A stretch of 64,000 nucleotides of DNA from CAZCTC01 sp964501335 (GTDB taxonomy: Bacteria > Chloroflexota > Anaerolineae > B4-G1 > SLSP01), in NCBI GenBank assembly GCA_964501335.1, contig CAZCTC010000028.1:29125-93124 (forward strand). Reading direction: 5' to 3'. Positions 24,611-33,571 of the stretch are shown here, in pieces. The notes below the pieces were generated by a model. It had not been told where the DNA came from. It was given only the letters and a program-made list of their open reading frames with translations, and did not search any database. Position 1 is the first letter of the stretch. Each line of letters opens with the position of its first letter. Both the position numbers and the translations under genes were made by a program.

Positions 24611-24638
24611 TTGCGCTTTGTTCCGTCCGGTTTATAAT
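24611..24638 (+). promoter_or_regulatory. Promoter of the LysM protein gene
   Basis: It reads TTGCGC, 16 nt, TATAAT. The predicted leader is about 22 nt and includes AGGAGG. Confidence 0.7.
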
Positions 24639-24667
24639 TTCGGTTTTAGCGCTTACAGGAGGTGGGT

Positions 24668-25621
24668 ATGGCAGGACTCCACGGAAAGGGCATCTGGTTG
24701 GCCCATTCTTATGATTTGCAGCGGGCAGTAGAAATGGCGACCGGGATCGAGGCGACTCATTTGATGGTTAAAGTGGGACATGGCCCGATTTATTTTCCTG
24801 AAACCACCCTGGATTTGTTGAAGCGGGTGCGGAGTTTGGGTTTTCAGCCGTTAGCCTGGGTTCAGTTGACCGATCGGGCTTCACAGGATGCTTTTCGTGC
24901 CGTCGAACGGGCTTTGACGGCCGGCTATAATGGTGTGGTTTTATCGTTAGGCAGCGGTTATCTGACGGCGCGCCAGATACGTCCCTTTGCTGATCAGCTG
25001 GAGAATGTGAAGGCTTTCAGCGATTCACTTTATGTGGCCACGCCGCCGCTGGCTGCTTTGCCGGATCGTTCAGTTTTGGAAATTTTGGCACCCTATTGTA
25101 TGGGGGGGTGGATGCCTTTCTGTTTCGCTGCTTATGGCGATTCACCCGAGATTGTCATCGATCGGAATGTGTATCAGGCTCTGGGGCCATTATCCCTGTT
25201 ATGGGGTGGGACTCCGGCGGTCTATCCGGTCATTTCGCCGTTGCAGCGGTTGCAGGGTGATCCTTTTTTGCCGGAAATGTTTATTCCCTGGATTGAGGGA
25301 ATCATTCGGCATGGGATTGATTTCTTTTCGGTCGATCACGCGGCCGTAACGGAAAAGGTGCTCTGGCCTTTGATTCAATCGATCGGAGTGCCGATGGAAG
25401 CGGCTCCGGCTTTCAGTGAAATTGCTGATGAATCGGGAGCTTATCTGGCCCAGCCGGTGTATGTCACCGTGACGTCGCGGGATACGGTGTGGGGATTGAT
25501 CAATCGTTATGGATTGACCAAGGAAAAGTTTTGGGAATGGAACGGTCATTTATGGGAAAGCCGGGGGTTGCCCAAGGATCCCGACTATTTGCAGGAGGGC
25601 TGGCGGATACGGATTAAGTGA
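24668..25621 (+). CDS. Putative TIM-barrel protein with C-terminal LysM domain
   Basis: This 317-residue protein has a TIM-barrel-like, glycosidase-like N-terminal part (about 1-245), judging from repeated beta-strand/helix pattern and phrases such as FQPLAWVQL, GYNGVVLSLG and GIDFFSVDHAA. A C-terminal LysM domain (about 265-317, YVTVTSRDTVWGLINRYGL...LQEGWRIRIK) would bind peptidoglycan or chitin-like glycans. No signal peptide is evident, which is odd for LysM. The ATG at 24668 is chosen because AGGAGG would overlap the GTG six bases earlier. I do not recognise the barrel family. Confidence 0.75.
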   Translation: MAGLHGKGIWLAHSYDLQRAVEMATGIEATHLMVKVGHGPIYFPETTLDLLKRVRSLGFQPLAWVQLTDRASQDAFRAVERALTAGYNGVVLSLGSGYLTARQIRPFADQLENVKAFSDSLYVATPPLAALPDRSVLEILAPYCMGGWMPFCFAAYGDSPEIVIDRNVYQALGPLSLLWGGTPAVYPVISPLQRLQGDPFLPEMFIPWIEGIIRHGIDFFSVDHAAVTEKVLWPLIQSIGVPMEAAPAFSEIADESGAYLAQPVYVTVTSRDTVWGLINRYGLTKEKFWEWNGHLWESRGLPKDPDYLQEGWRIRIK

Positions 25622-25633
25622 TTTTGGCCCAAC

Positions 25634-25661
25634 TTGCCAAAAAACGGCTTTGTGGTACAAT
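25634..25661 (+). promoter_or_regulatory. Promoter of the tRNA cluster
   Basis: It reads TTGCCA, 16 nt, TACAAT, and ends 37 nt before tRNA-Gly. Confidence 0.75.
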
Positions 25662-25698
25662 CTGAGGCGTGCGGGCGAAAGCCCAAACAGAAAAAAGC

Positions 25699-25771
<73 letters not shown>

Positions 25772-25781
25772 TTTTCACTTC

Positions 25782-25852
25782 GGCGACGTAGCCAAGTGGC
25801 AAGGCAGGGGTCTGCAAAACCTCCACCGTCGGTTCGAGTCCGACCGTCGCCT
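25782..25852 (+). tRNA. tRNA-Cys (GCA)
   Basis: The acceptor GGCGACG pairs with CGTCGCC, and the anticodon loop CTGCAAA gives GCA. The D-arm GTAGCCAAGTGGCAAGGC is typical of tRNA-Cys. It lies 10 nt after tRNA-Gly. No CCA is encoded. Confidence 0.95.
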
Positions 25853-25920
25853 CTGGAAGAATGAGTGATCTGCGGGCATCGTTAAAGGTGCCCGTTTCTT
25901 GTATCTTAATGAGTGAATAT

Positions 25921-26004
25921 GGGGCGGTGGCGAAATAGGCAGCCGCCGGGGACTTAAAATCCTCTGTCCGAAAGGACGTGTGGGTTCGACTCCCACCCGC
26001 CCCA
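25921..26004 (+). tRNA. tRNA-Leu (TAA)
   Basis: The acceptor GGGGCGG pairs with CCGCCCC, the anticodon loop CTTAAAA gives TAA, and a long variable arm TGTCCGAAAGGACG marks class II tRNA-Leu. It is the third gene of the cluster. Confidence 0.95.
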
Positions 26005-26163
26005 CTTTATCAATCTCGACACGGCTGATCAAGGCCGTTGTATTTTCAGGCGCCTCCTCGGGCAGGAATGGAGGATGGCCGGCTGACCCCAGGGTCCTGC
26101 CGTTTTTACTTCGGATTGGTTTTCCTCCTCTCCCGATAGTCGCCGTAAACTCAAGAGGCCAAA

Positions 26164-28518
26164 GTGTCGCGATTACGGTTGCTTCGAATAGGAATCCTCG
26201 TCGGTTTGCTGCTTGCTTTTGCGCTACGTTTTTATCGTTTAGGCCATCAAAATCTCTGGTGGGATGAAGGCCTTTCTATCCTTTCCACTCGCCAATCTTT
26301 TGTCGATGCCACGTTGTGGACCGCTGGTGATGTTCACCCGCCTCTTTATTTTTGGACCCTCTGGTTGTGGTCTCAGATAACCGGTGAAACCGAATTTGCC
26401 CTGCGCGCCATCACGGCTCTTTTTTCCTGTTTGACGGTAGCCCTGATGTATCCGTTCGGTCGCCGTTTGGGCGGGCGCGGTGTGGGACTGGCGGCTGTGA
26501 TTTTGCTTGCTCTATCGCGTTTCCATATCTGGTGGGCCCAGGAAATGCGGATGTATACGCTGGCCGGTCTGTGTATTGCTCTTTCTTCCTATTTGTTGTT
26601 GCGATTGTTGACCCGTCCTTTGAAAGCACTCTCCTGGAAGGCGTGGGGGGTGTGGGTCCTGGCGACTCTGGGGGCGTTATACACCATTTATGCCGCGGTG
26701 ACTTTGCTTCTGATCCAGAATCTGATTGTGTTGGGGGTGGGACTGGCGCGGAAGAACGATCGCTGGGGCTTGTGGTGGCAGTGGGCCGTGGCTCAGGGGG
26801 CGGTGGCGGTGGGGATGGCACCCTGGCTGGCCCTGGCTTTGCCGCGAATGCATTCCTGGTCTGTGGTGCAGGAACCGGCTTCGTTGGGATTTGTGATGCA
26901 GCTCGATGCGGTTTTGCTTACGTTAGGGATTTCTACGGAAATCGGCCGTTATGTGTGGCCGATTGCGGGATGGTTGGCTTTGATTGGGATTGGAATGGTG
27001 TGTTTGATTTATCGGCGCCGTTCCGGGACCGTGGTTCCTTTGGGACTGGGGCTGGCTGTGGTGGTGTTGGGCGTGCTGGCTCCACCGGTCGTGATCTGGT
27101 TTTTGACTCAACCGCGGGCCTTGTTTTATACACCTCGTGTGGAAGCCCGCTATCTGGTCCCCTGGGGGCCATTTTTTGCGTTATGGGTAGCCTGGGCCTG
27201 GAATGGATGGATGCGAGAAAAGTTTTTGCGTATTCCCGGCCTGCTGGCGGGTATGGCGATTCTGGGGGGGATGATCTGGGTTCTGCCCCAGTATTATGAG
27301 CCCCGGTATTTGCACGATGACCTCCAGACGTTAACCCGCACGATTTGGGCTTACGCCCGTCCCGGCGATGCGGTCTGGCTGGTATCGGGGGATCGCTATC
27401 CCGTCTTTCTTTCCTATTATGACCGGCCGGAGGCGCCACTCAACCGACCGGCAGTGGAATTTTTGCCCCATGCGGGCACAATGACGTCTCCGGAAACACT
27501 GGCGGCAGATCTGCAATCGGTGGCGAGCGGACGTAGCCGGATCTGGCTGGCGCAGGTGGAAAGCGGATTACAGGACCCGGACGGTTGGGTAGAGCGCTGG
27601 GTCAGCAGTCAGTATACACCGGCGATGCGTTTGGGCGTGGGGTACAATCAGTTGACCTTATACATTCCCCGATCCAGTCCTGTCTGGCAGCCGACGACGG
27701 ATCAAATGCCCCCCATGCTTCAGGGCGCAGTTCTGCCGGGAGTGTTGTTTTTAGGTTATGACCTGGCTACGGATGAATTCCGTTCGGGAGATCGGGTGCG
27801 TTTTAATCTTTATGTGCGGGCTACGGCTCCGGTCACCTTAACGGTGCGGATGGTGGGAGAAAAAGGGGAAGCCGGACGGATTTTGTTGCCGTTGAAAGCC
27901 GGGATGGAGGTATTGCGGTTGCCCGTGGAATTTGGAATCACTCCCTATATGCCGGCGGGGAGCTATCATATGGGGATTTCGGCCGATTCAGATGTTGAAA
28001 TTGCCATGGGGAAGTTGCAGGTAACTCATACGGAAGTCAGCCCTGATCCAGAATCGATCCCCGTGCCGATGCTGGCGCAGGTGGGAGAGTCAATTCGCTT
28101 TTTGGGGTATGGGCTGCACGGCGTCAAGGGGCAAAATCCACCGGAGATTTATCCGGGGGAAACGTTGCGCCTGGACCTTTACTGGGAAAGTCCGGAACCG
28201 TTGGATGAGCATTTTACTGTTTTTACGCATCTGGTCGGGACGGCTTACAATCCTGCGACGGGGGGGCCCTTATGGGCACAGCTGGATCAGGAACCGGTAG
28301 GGGGGACTTATCCTACAACTGATTGGTTACCTGACCTGCCGCTGCGGGATTCTTACGAATTGTTGATTCCGGCCGATGCTCCTCCGGGAGATTATCAGTT
28401 GGAAGTCGGGATGTATCGACCGATGACGGGGGAACGGTTACCGGTTTCAGGGAGGGGGGCAGATTTTGAGGCCCGACGGTTGTTGTTGCCGGTCATAAGA
28501 GTGGTTGCACGCCCTTAA
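26164..28518 (+). CDS. GT39-family membrane glycosyltransferase (ArnT/PMT-like)
   Basis: This 784-residue protein has a GTG start preceded by AGAGG. About ten membrane helices (residues 8 to 375) carry the GT39/GT-C signature: WWDEG (Asp34-Glu35) in the first outer loop and DVHPPLYFW (56-64). The C-terminal 350 residues form an exported beta-rich domain. Such enzymes move sugars from polyprenyl-phosphate donors to proteins or lipids outside the cytoplasm. Acceptor and sugar are unknown. It may be read through from the tRNA cluster. Confidence 0.88.
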   Translation: MSRLRLLRIGILVGLLLAFALRFYRLGHQNLWWDEGLSILSTRQSFVDATLWTAGDVHPPLYFWTLWLWSQITGETEFALRAITALFSCLTVALMYPFGRRLGGRGVGLAAVILLALSRFHIWWAQEMRMYTLAGLCIALSSYLLLRLLTRPLKALSWKAWGVWVLATLGALYTIYAAVTLLLIQNLIVLGVGLARKNDRWGLWWQWAVAQGAVAVGMAPWLALALPRMHSWSVVQEPASLGFVMQLDAVLLTLGISTEIGRYVWPIAGWLALIGIGMVCLIYRRRSGTVVPLGLGLAVVVLGVLAPPVVIWFLTQPRALFYTPRVEARYLVPWGPFFALWVAWAWNGWMREKFLRIPGLLAGMAILGGMIWVLPQYYEPRYLHDDLQTLTRTIWAYARPGDAVWLVSGDRYPVFLSYYDRPEAPLNRPAVEFLPHAGTMTSPETLAADLQSVASGRSRIWLAQVESGLQDPDGWVERWVSSQYTPAMRLGVGYNQLTLYIPRSSPVWQPTTDQMPPMLQGAVLPGVLFLGYDLATDEFRSGDRVRFNLYVRATAPVTLTVRMVGEKGEAGRILLPLKAGMEVLRLPVEFGITPYMPAGSYHMGISADSDVEIAMGKLQVTHTEVSPDPESIPVPMLAQVGESIRFLGYGLHGVKGQNPPEIYPGETLRLDLYWESPEPLDEHFTVFTHLVGTAYNPATGGPLWAQLDQEPVGGTYPTTDWLPDLPLRDSYELLIPADAPPGDYQLEVGMYRPMTGERLPVSGRGADFEARRLLLPVIRVVARP

Positions 28519-28527
28519 AGAGGGTGT

Positions 28528-28908
28528 TCAGGAGCAGTTTTCGAGCGGCTGAGAGACATATTGATGACGGAGCAGGGCCAGTAGATCGGGCAAGGTCGGG
28601 TTGTCCAGTTGATGAGAAGGGAGGGCGGCTGATTTCATATGCAGCCGGCTACCATCTTTTGCCAGGGCCAGGAATCCTACCTGCGGATGGGCCAACAGTA
28701 AAGGTTGGAGTGCTTCGGGGAGATTGCCGTCAGTCTGTAGAGAAACAATGACCCATTGTACTTCCAGCGTATTGAGGGCGGAGGACAGACCTGCCCAATC
28801 TTTGGCTTCTCCTACAATTTGAAGATCGGCCGGTTTGTTGAGCACCCTTTTTAACATATCCCGTAAAAGTTTCGGTTCATTGGCTACAATAATATGAAAT
28901 GTGGACAT
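28528..28908 (-). CDS. Degenerate receiver-domain protein
   Basis: This 126-residue protein follows the response-regulator receiver fold (FHIIVANEPKLLRDMLKRVL at the start, then QIVGEAKDW). The acidic pocket is Asn10-Glu11 rather than Asp-Asp, and the phospho-acceptor position is Ser56 (VIVSLQ). It cannot be phosphorylated normally and has no output domain. It may act as a phosphorylation-independent adaptor. It sits next to an FHA gene transcribed the other way and has a promoter overlapped by a palindrome. Confidence 0.7.
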   Translation of the reverse strand: MSTFHIIVANEPKLLRDMLKRVLNKPADLQIVGEAKDWAGLSSALNTLEVQWVIVSLQTDGNLPEALQPLLLAHPQVGFLALAKDGSRLHMKSAALPSHQLDNPTLPDLLALLRHQYVSQPLENCS

Positions 28909-28955
28909 AATTATTTCCTTTGGGATTCTTGGGATTAATTGGGTCAGGTGATGTC

Positions 28956-28984
28956 AGCATAACACGCGCCTTTCTGGTTGTCTA
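28956..28984 (-). promoter_or_regulatory. Promoter of the degenerate receiver gene
   Basis: On the minus strand it reads TAGACA, 17 nt, TATGCT. The -35 overlaps the palindrome at 28981-29001, which suggests a regulated promoter. Confidence 0.45.
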
Positions 28985-29001
28985 TGTATCCCAGACATAG
29001 A
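28981..29001. promoter_or_regulatory. Operator-like palindrome
   Basis: TCTATGT and ACATAGA are perfect 7-bp arms separated by 7 bp. They lie over the -35 of the receiver gene promoter. Confidence 0.45.
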
Positions 29002-29057
29002 AAGAAGTATAACCTCCTCTATATCTTCCGTCGGCAATCTGTATTTATGCTACTTTG

Positions 29058-29066
29058 TGTTACAAT
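29058..29066 (+). promoter_or_regulatory. Extended -10 promoter of the FHA-glgX operon
   Basis: TG-T-TACAAT forms an extended -10 with no recognisable -35. It gives a leader of about 85 nt. Confidence 0.4.
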
Positions 29067-29157
29067 GAATACACAATTATATGGAAAATGTACCCTTTCC
29101 TGAGGGATTACAGGGCTAATCAGCATTGAACATAGATGCAGAGAATTGGGAGCAAAA

Positions 29158-30195
29158 ATGGCTGAGATGGAACGAAAGCCCAACCTGTGTGTTGATTGTC
29201 CGGGTTCCCTGAAAGATAGATGCGAATTATGGGCCGATTTGACGATTGCAGAACGGCGTATCTTGATGGAAGGGCAACCAGTTCCTGATATGTTAGCTTC
29301 TTATCTGGCTGAGGAGTGTCTGCGCCAGAAAGATTTACGGGGACGTGAGGCTGAGCCGCGAGGTTTACGTTCTCGAATGGGGCGGGTGGTGACGGTGTCT
29401 TATGCTTCGGAACTGGATGCCGATCGAGGTATTGAAGCTACCATGGAGATGCGAATTCCGCCGCCGCAAGAACTCGAAGCGAAGCCCGAACCGGAGAAGG
29501 GGCCTTATGGACATATTTTTCGGGTTCAGGAAAGCGGTCATTGTATCAGTTTGCCCATTGAAGGCTTATTGACCTTAGGGCGGTTACACCCATTGAGCGG
29601 TCAGGCCCCCGATATTGATCTGACTGCTGACGATCGAGGGGGGGATATTTCTCGCTTTCATGCCCGGGTTGCCGCGCAAAACGGAGAACATTATCTGGAA
29701 GATTTGGAAGGATCTCTGGGGCTTTGGATCAACGGTCAGCGAGTTTTGCCCCGGCGGCCGCAGCGGTTGACTCCGGGGGATACCTTTCGGTTGGGTCAAT
29801 GTGGATTTGTTTATGAGGAATCACCGGATCTATGGCGGTTGCCCGTGCAGAGTCTGGTCTATTCACTCTACGTTACATTCAGCGGGCGCAGCTATCCTTT
29901 AGTGATTTCAACCACACCAGGAGAAGATATTGTCATTGGTCGGGCAGATCCACAGCAAGGATTTGTGCCGGGGATTGATTTGACCTGGGAGGGGGATGCG
30001 GCGTTAATGGTATCTCGCCGGCATGCTGCGTTACGGTGGGGTGGGAAAGAATGGTTGGTTAAGGATCTGGGAAGTACTAATAAGACAAAAATCAATGGAG
30101 TAACTGTAGCTCCCGGGCATTGGGTTTCCTTGTTGCCCGGGCAACATCTTTGGTTGGGTGGGTTTGGATTGGCGCTTGATGTCAAGCGCAGGTAG
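29158..30195 (+). CDS. Protein with two FHA domains
   Basis: This 345-residue cytosolic protein has an N-terminal cysteine cluster (Cys11, Cys14, Cys22) that could bind metal. Two forkhead-associated domains follow. The first (about 125-220) has LTLGR, DISRFHARV and a loosely conserved DLEGSLGLWING. The second (about 240-340) has the full set GRADP, SRRHAALRW and DLGSTNKTKING, so it should bind phosphothreonine peptides. No Ser/Thr kinase is nearby. GGGAG precedes the ATG at 29158. It is 5 nt from glgX, so co-expression is very likely. Confidence 0.88.
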   Translation: MAEMERKPNLCVDCPGSLKDRCELWADLTIAERRILMEGQPVPDMLASYLAEECLRQKDLRGREAEPRGLRSRMGRVVTVSYASELDADRGIEATMEMRIPPPQELEAKPEPEKGPYGHIFRVQESGHCISLPIEGLLTLGRLHPLSGQAPDIDLTADDRGGDISRFHARVAAQNGEHYLEDLEGSLGLWINGQRVLPRRPQRLTPGDTFRLGQCGFVYEESPDLWRLPVQSLVYSLYVTFSGRSYPLVISTTPGEDIVIGRADPQQGFVPGIDLTWEGDAALMVSRRHAALRWGGKEWLVKDLGSTNKTKINGVTVAPGHWVSLLPGQHLWLGGFGLALDVKRR

Positions 30196-30200
30196 AAAAG

Positions 30201-32282
30201 ATGGCAAGCGAAATTCTTCCCGGGCAGAGTTTTCCTTTAGGAGCTACTGTATTCCCTGGAGGGGTTAATTTTTGTCTTTTTTCACGGAATGCCGTGGCTG
30301 TGGAGTTGTTGTTATTTGACGATGTGGATGCATCGCGACCGGAACGGACCCTCTGGTTAGATCCTCACCGAAACCGGACCTTTTATTACTGGCATGTTTT
30401 TGTGCCCGGGCTTTATCCCGGGCAGCTGTATGCCTATCGGGCTTACGGGCCCTGGAACCCCGGCTGTGGCCATCGATTCAATCCCCAGAAAGTGTTGTTG
30501 GACCCCTATGCTCTGGCCGTAGGGATAGGTCGTTCTTATGAGCGGTTGGCGGCTGTTCATCCGGGAGATAATTGCCGGCAGGCTTTAAAAGGGGTAATCG
30601 TCGATCCCAGTCAGTACAGGTGGGAAGGGGATTTGCCGTTAGGATTGCCTTATTCCGGTTCAGTTATTTATGAACTGCACATCGGAAATTTTACCCGCAA
30701 TCCCAATTCGGGCGTGGCCCCAGAGCGACGGGGAACCTATGCCGGATTGATTGAAAAGCTTCCTTATTTGAAATCTCTAGGAGTAACGGCCATTGAACTG
30801 TTGCCCGTGCAGCAGTTCGACGATCAGGATTTGACACCTCCGTTTCATAATGTGTGGGGCTATAATCCCATAGCCTTTTTTGCACCCCATCAGGGATATT
30901 GTACCGCGCGAGATCCTTTAGCGCCGGTCAATGAATTTCGAGATTTGATCAAGGCGGTCCATCGGGCTGGAATTGAGGTCATTCTGGATGTGGTTTTTAA
31001 TCACACGGCTGAAGGCGGCAACAATGGGCCGATGTTTTCGTTTCGGGGACTGGAAAATCGGGCTTACTATATTTTAGAATCCAATCCGGTCTATTATGCC
31101 AATTACAGCGGTTGCGGCAACACCGTCAATGCCAATCATTCCGTGGTGCGGCGTATGATTCTTGATTGTTTGCGCTATTGGGTGGCCGTGATGCATGTGG
31201 ACGGTTTCCGTTTTGATCTGGCATCGGTGATGTCCCGGGATGAATCCGGACGCCCGTTGAAGAGCCCTCCGATTTTATGGGAGATAGAGTCCGATCCGGT
31301 ATTGGCCGGTACCAAAATCATTGCGGAAGCGTGGGATGCGGCGGGACTTTACCAGGTCGGATCGTTTATCGGGCATCGTTGGGCTGAGTGGAATGGGAAA
31401 TTTCGGGATGATGTGCGACGTTTTGTAAAGAGCGATTCAGGTTTTGCTGGAGCTTTGGCTGCGCGGATCACGGCGAGCCCGGATCTTTATCCCCAGCCGG
31501 ATCGGGAACCCAACCGCAGTATCAATTTTATTACCTGCCACGATGGATTTACGTTGCGTGACCTGGTTTCCTATAACGAACGGCATAATGAAGCGAACTG
31601 TCCGGGGATGGAAGGCGGGACGGAGGCTAATTTCAGCTGGAACTGTGGGGTAGAGGGAGAGACGACCGATCCTCAGATATTGGCTTTACGTTCCCGGCAG
31701 GTAAAAAACTTTTTCACTCTGTTATTGGTTTCTCAAGGGACCCCGATGATCTTGATGGGGGATGAAATTGGACGTTCGCAATCGGGTAACAACAATGCTT
31801 ATTGTTTGGATAATGAACAGACCTGGTTTGATTGGGATGCCCTGGCACAGGAAGTAGGGTTGTTGCGTTTTGTACGAGGGATGATTCAGTTTACTCAATC
31901 ACGTCAGGTTTTTCAAGAGGAAAGGTTTTGGGCTTTGAATGGGGAATCTCCCCATATTATCTGGCATGGAGTGCATTTGGGACTGCCCGATTGGGGGCAG
32001 GAATCGCATACCCTGGCTTTTTCGCTTCAGCATGAGCAATATGGTGAATTGATTCACGTCATGGTGAATGCCTATTGGGAACCGTTGGATTTCGAGTTGC
32101 CGTTTCTGGCACCGGGAGATTGCTGGTATCGCATTGTCGACACGGCTCATTTTTCCCCTGATGATTTTAGTGAACCGGAGAATGCTCCTGAAGTGGAGAG
32201 CTCGATTTATCATGTGGAGGCTCGTTCTATCGTCGTCTTACTGGCGCCGGGCGGAGCGGCTGACCTGTTTTTTAGTATTTGA
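30201..32282 (+). CDS. glgX: Glycogen debranching enzyme, GH13 isoamylase type
   Basis: This 693-residue enzyme cleaves alpha-1,6 branches of glycogen or limit dextrins in the cytoplasm. The N-terminal CBM48 (about 10-100) is followed by the GH13 barrel. Catalytic residues are the nucleophile Asp339 (VDGFRFD), acid Glu376 (IIAEAWD) and Asp448 (ITCHDGF), all present, with DVVFNHT as region I. The length fits GlgX/TreX. No signal peptide is present. It follows the FHA gene by 5 nt, linking glycogen turnover to a phospho-binding protein. Confidence 0.93.
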   Translation: MASEILPGQSFPLGATVFPGGVNFCLFSRNAVAVELLLFDDVDASRPERTLWLDPHRNRTFYYWHVFVPGLYPGQLYAYRAYGPWNPGCGHRFNPQKVLLDPYALAVGIGRSYERLAAVHPGDNCRQALKGVIVDPSQYRWEGDLPLGLPYSGSVIYELHIGNFTRNPNSGVAPERRGTYAGLIEKLPYLKSLGVTAIELLPVQQFDDQDLTPPFHNVWGYNPIAFFAPHQGYCTARDPLAPVNEFRDLIKAVHRAGIEVILDVVFNHTAEGGNNGPMFSFRGLENRAYYILESNPVYYANYSGCGNTVNANHSVVRRMILDCLRYWVAVMHVDGFRFDLASVMSRDESGRPLKSPPILWEIESDPVLAGTKIIAEAWDAAGLYQVGSFIGHRWAEWNGKFRDDVRRFVKSDSGFAGALAARITASPDLYPQPDREPNRSINFITCHDGFTLRDLVSYNERHNEANCPGMEGGTEANFSWNCGVEGETTDPQILALRSRQVKNFFTLLLVSQGTPMILMGDEIGRSQSGNNNAYCLDNEQTWFDWDALAQEVGLLRFVRGMIQFTQSRQVFQEERFWALNGESPHIIWHGVHLGLPDWGQESHTLAFSLQHEQYGELIHVMVNAYWEPLDFELPFLAPGDCWYRIVDTAHFSPDDFSEPENAPEVESSIYHVEARSIVVLLAPGGAADLFFSI

Positions 32283-32293
32283 ACTCTTTAAAC

Positions 32294-32337
32294 AATATTT
32301 TGGGCGCGCTTTGTTGATCAAGCGCGCCCAAAATATT
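32294..32337. terminator. Shared hairpin terminator of glgX and the opposing gene
   Basis: An 18-bp perfect stem (32294-32311 with 32320-32337) has AATATTTT/AAAATATT ends that give a T-run in both directions. It abuts the stop codon of the minus-strand gene. Confidence 0.75.
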
Positions 32338-33372
32338 TTATTGGTTTCTTAATTCGTAGAATTGTTCGGTAATGTAAGCTTCATGATGGGGTCCCAGACC
32401 CGGCAAAGAAAATTTGAGGGTCACATGGGTTGCCGTTTCTTGTTCATTGAGATTTTCGCGCAGCCAGGAAAAGTACTGGGGATAGAGATAGCCGGCAACG
32501 CTTTCGGCCCAGTCTTCTACCGGACCTTTATTGCGGGCCCACCAGGTAGGACCGGGTTCGTTCCTGGTTGAGAGGGTCAATCCATTGACCATATTGCCTG
32601 GAAATCCAAGGGCTTTTTGTAACCATGTGCCGCTGTTTTTCCAGGCCCAGTAATGCGCTAATTCGTGAGCCACAGCTACATGGGCTCCCCATTGTTGTTG
32701 GAGGGGCGATCCTCCTTGATGGAAAAGCCCTTTTGAGATTTGAATGAGACCCACCGGCGCCAGATGTCGACCGCCGCCATTGCCCGGAATTTGTTGGATG
32801 ATTACCCCGCCGAGGGCTTGCCGGGTGGCTGTGATGCTGCCACTGAGTTCTGTAAAGTGTTCTACAACCTCTAAAATTGTTTGGAGTTCCCCGATTTCCC
32901 AGCCGTTTCCCGTGAAAATTGAGCTGCCCCAGGTGCTGCCGATTTTTATATCATAGTTTTGCAATTGATCGATAATCTCTTTTTTCTTCTCGTTTTCAGT
33001 GAGGGCAGGAGCGAAAATGGGATGAACCGGCCGGCACCAGGGTGATGGATTCGCTATTCCTGGTGGGGTGTGGGATGTGGAGATGAAATATTTCCGGGCT
33101 GTCGTTTGCATAAGGTGGAAGGCGCGCTCGGATGAGGAGGAGGAAAGGCTGAGTAGTTTTTGAGGGCGATGGGGCGGCATGAGGGAAATGGTGGGGGCAT
33201 ACGGTGATGGGAGTTGAAGAAGTTGTTGGCGAACCAGAGGCGGCGGCGGAGCCAGAGTAGAGGGTGAAGGGGAGGGGGGTAAATTAAGCGATCTGGATAA
33301 ACTCCACAGCAAAGAAAGCGTGAGGGCGCTGCGGAGCAAAGGCCAGATAATTTTCGGGTACAGGCCTCCCAT
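32338..33372 (-). CDS. Exported zinc-metalloprotease-like protein
   Basis: This 344-residue protein has a hydrophobic N-terminus (about 9-30) and a Pro/Ser-rich spacer, so it is likely exported. The motif HELAH (His236, Glu237, His240) followed by EDWAESVAGY is the gluzincin-like pattern for a zinc site. Glu within EDWAE is the likely third ligand. The family is not recognised; the closest layout is small secreted proteases of Chloroflexota. It may be an inactive or specialised peptidase. It converges with glgX. Confidence 0.7.
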   Translation of the reverse strand: MGGLYPKIIWPLLRSALTLSLLWSLSRSLNLPPSPSPSTLAPPPPLVRQQLLQLPSPYAPTISLMPPHRPQKLLSLSSSSSERAFHLMQTTARKYFISTSHTPPGIANPSPWCRPVHPIFAPALTENEKKKEIIDQLQNYDIKIGSTWGSSIFTGNGWEIGELQTILEVVEHFTELSGSITATRQALGGVIIQQIPGNGGGRHLAPVGLIQISKGLFHQGGSPLQQQWGAHVAVAHELAHYWAWKNSGTWLQKALGFPGNMVNGLTLSTRNEPGPTWWARNKGPVEDWAESVAGYLYPQYFSWLRENLNEQETATHVTLKFSLPGLGPHHEAYITEQFYELRNQ

Positions 33373-33571
33373 TTTTCACACTCCCGGCGCTCCAGGTTAA
33401 GATTTTGAGAAATGTCAGGCTGTGAAGGAGGATCTGCCGGTTGACTATTTGCGCTGAAGCGCCTATGTTAAAGTGCTTTTTGTGTTTTTATTTTATCAAT
33501 ATATTCTAAATTAAGCCGGATTACAAGATGGGCATGGTATAGATTCTGAGGGATGATGGTTTTTCAAGCGA

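Larger units (their letters stand above)
24297..24667. other. Divergent intergenic region
   Basis: The 371-bp gap between the lipoprotein gene and the LysM gene has no gene. It contains the leader hairpin at 24326-24354 and the promoter at 24611-24638. Confidence 0.6.
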
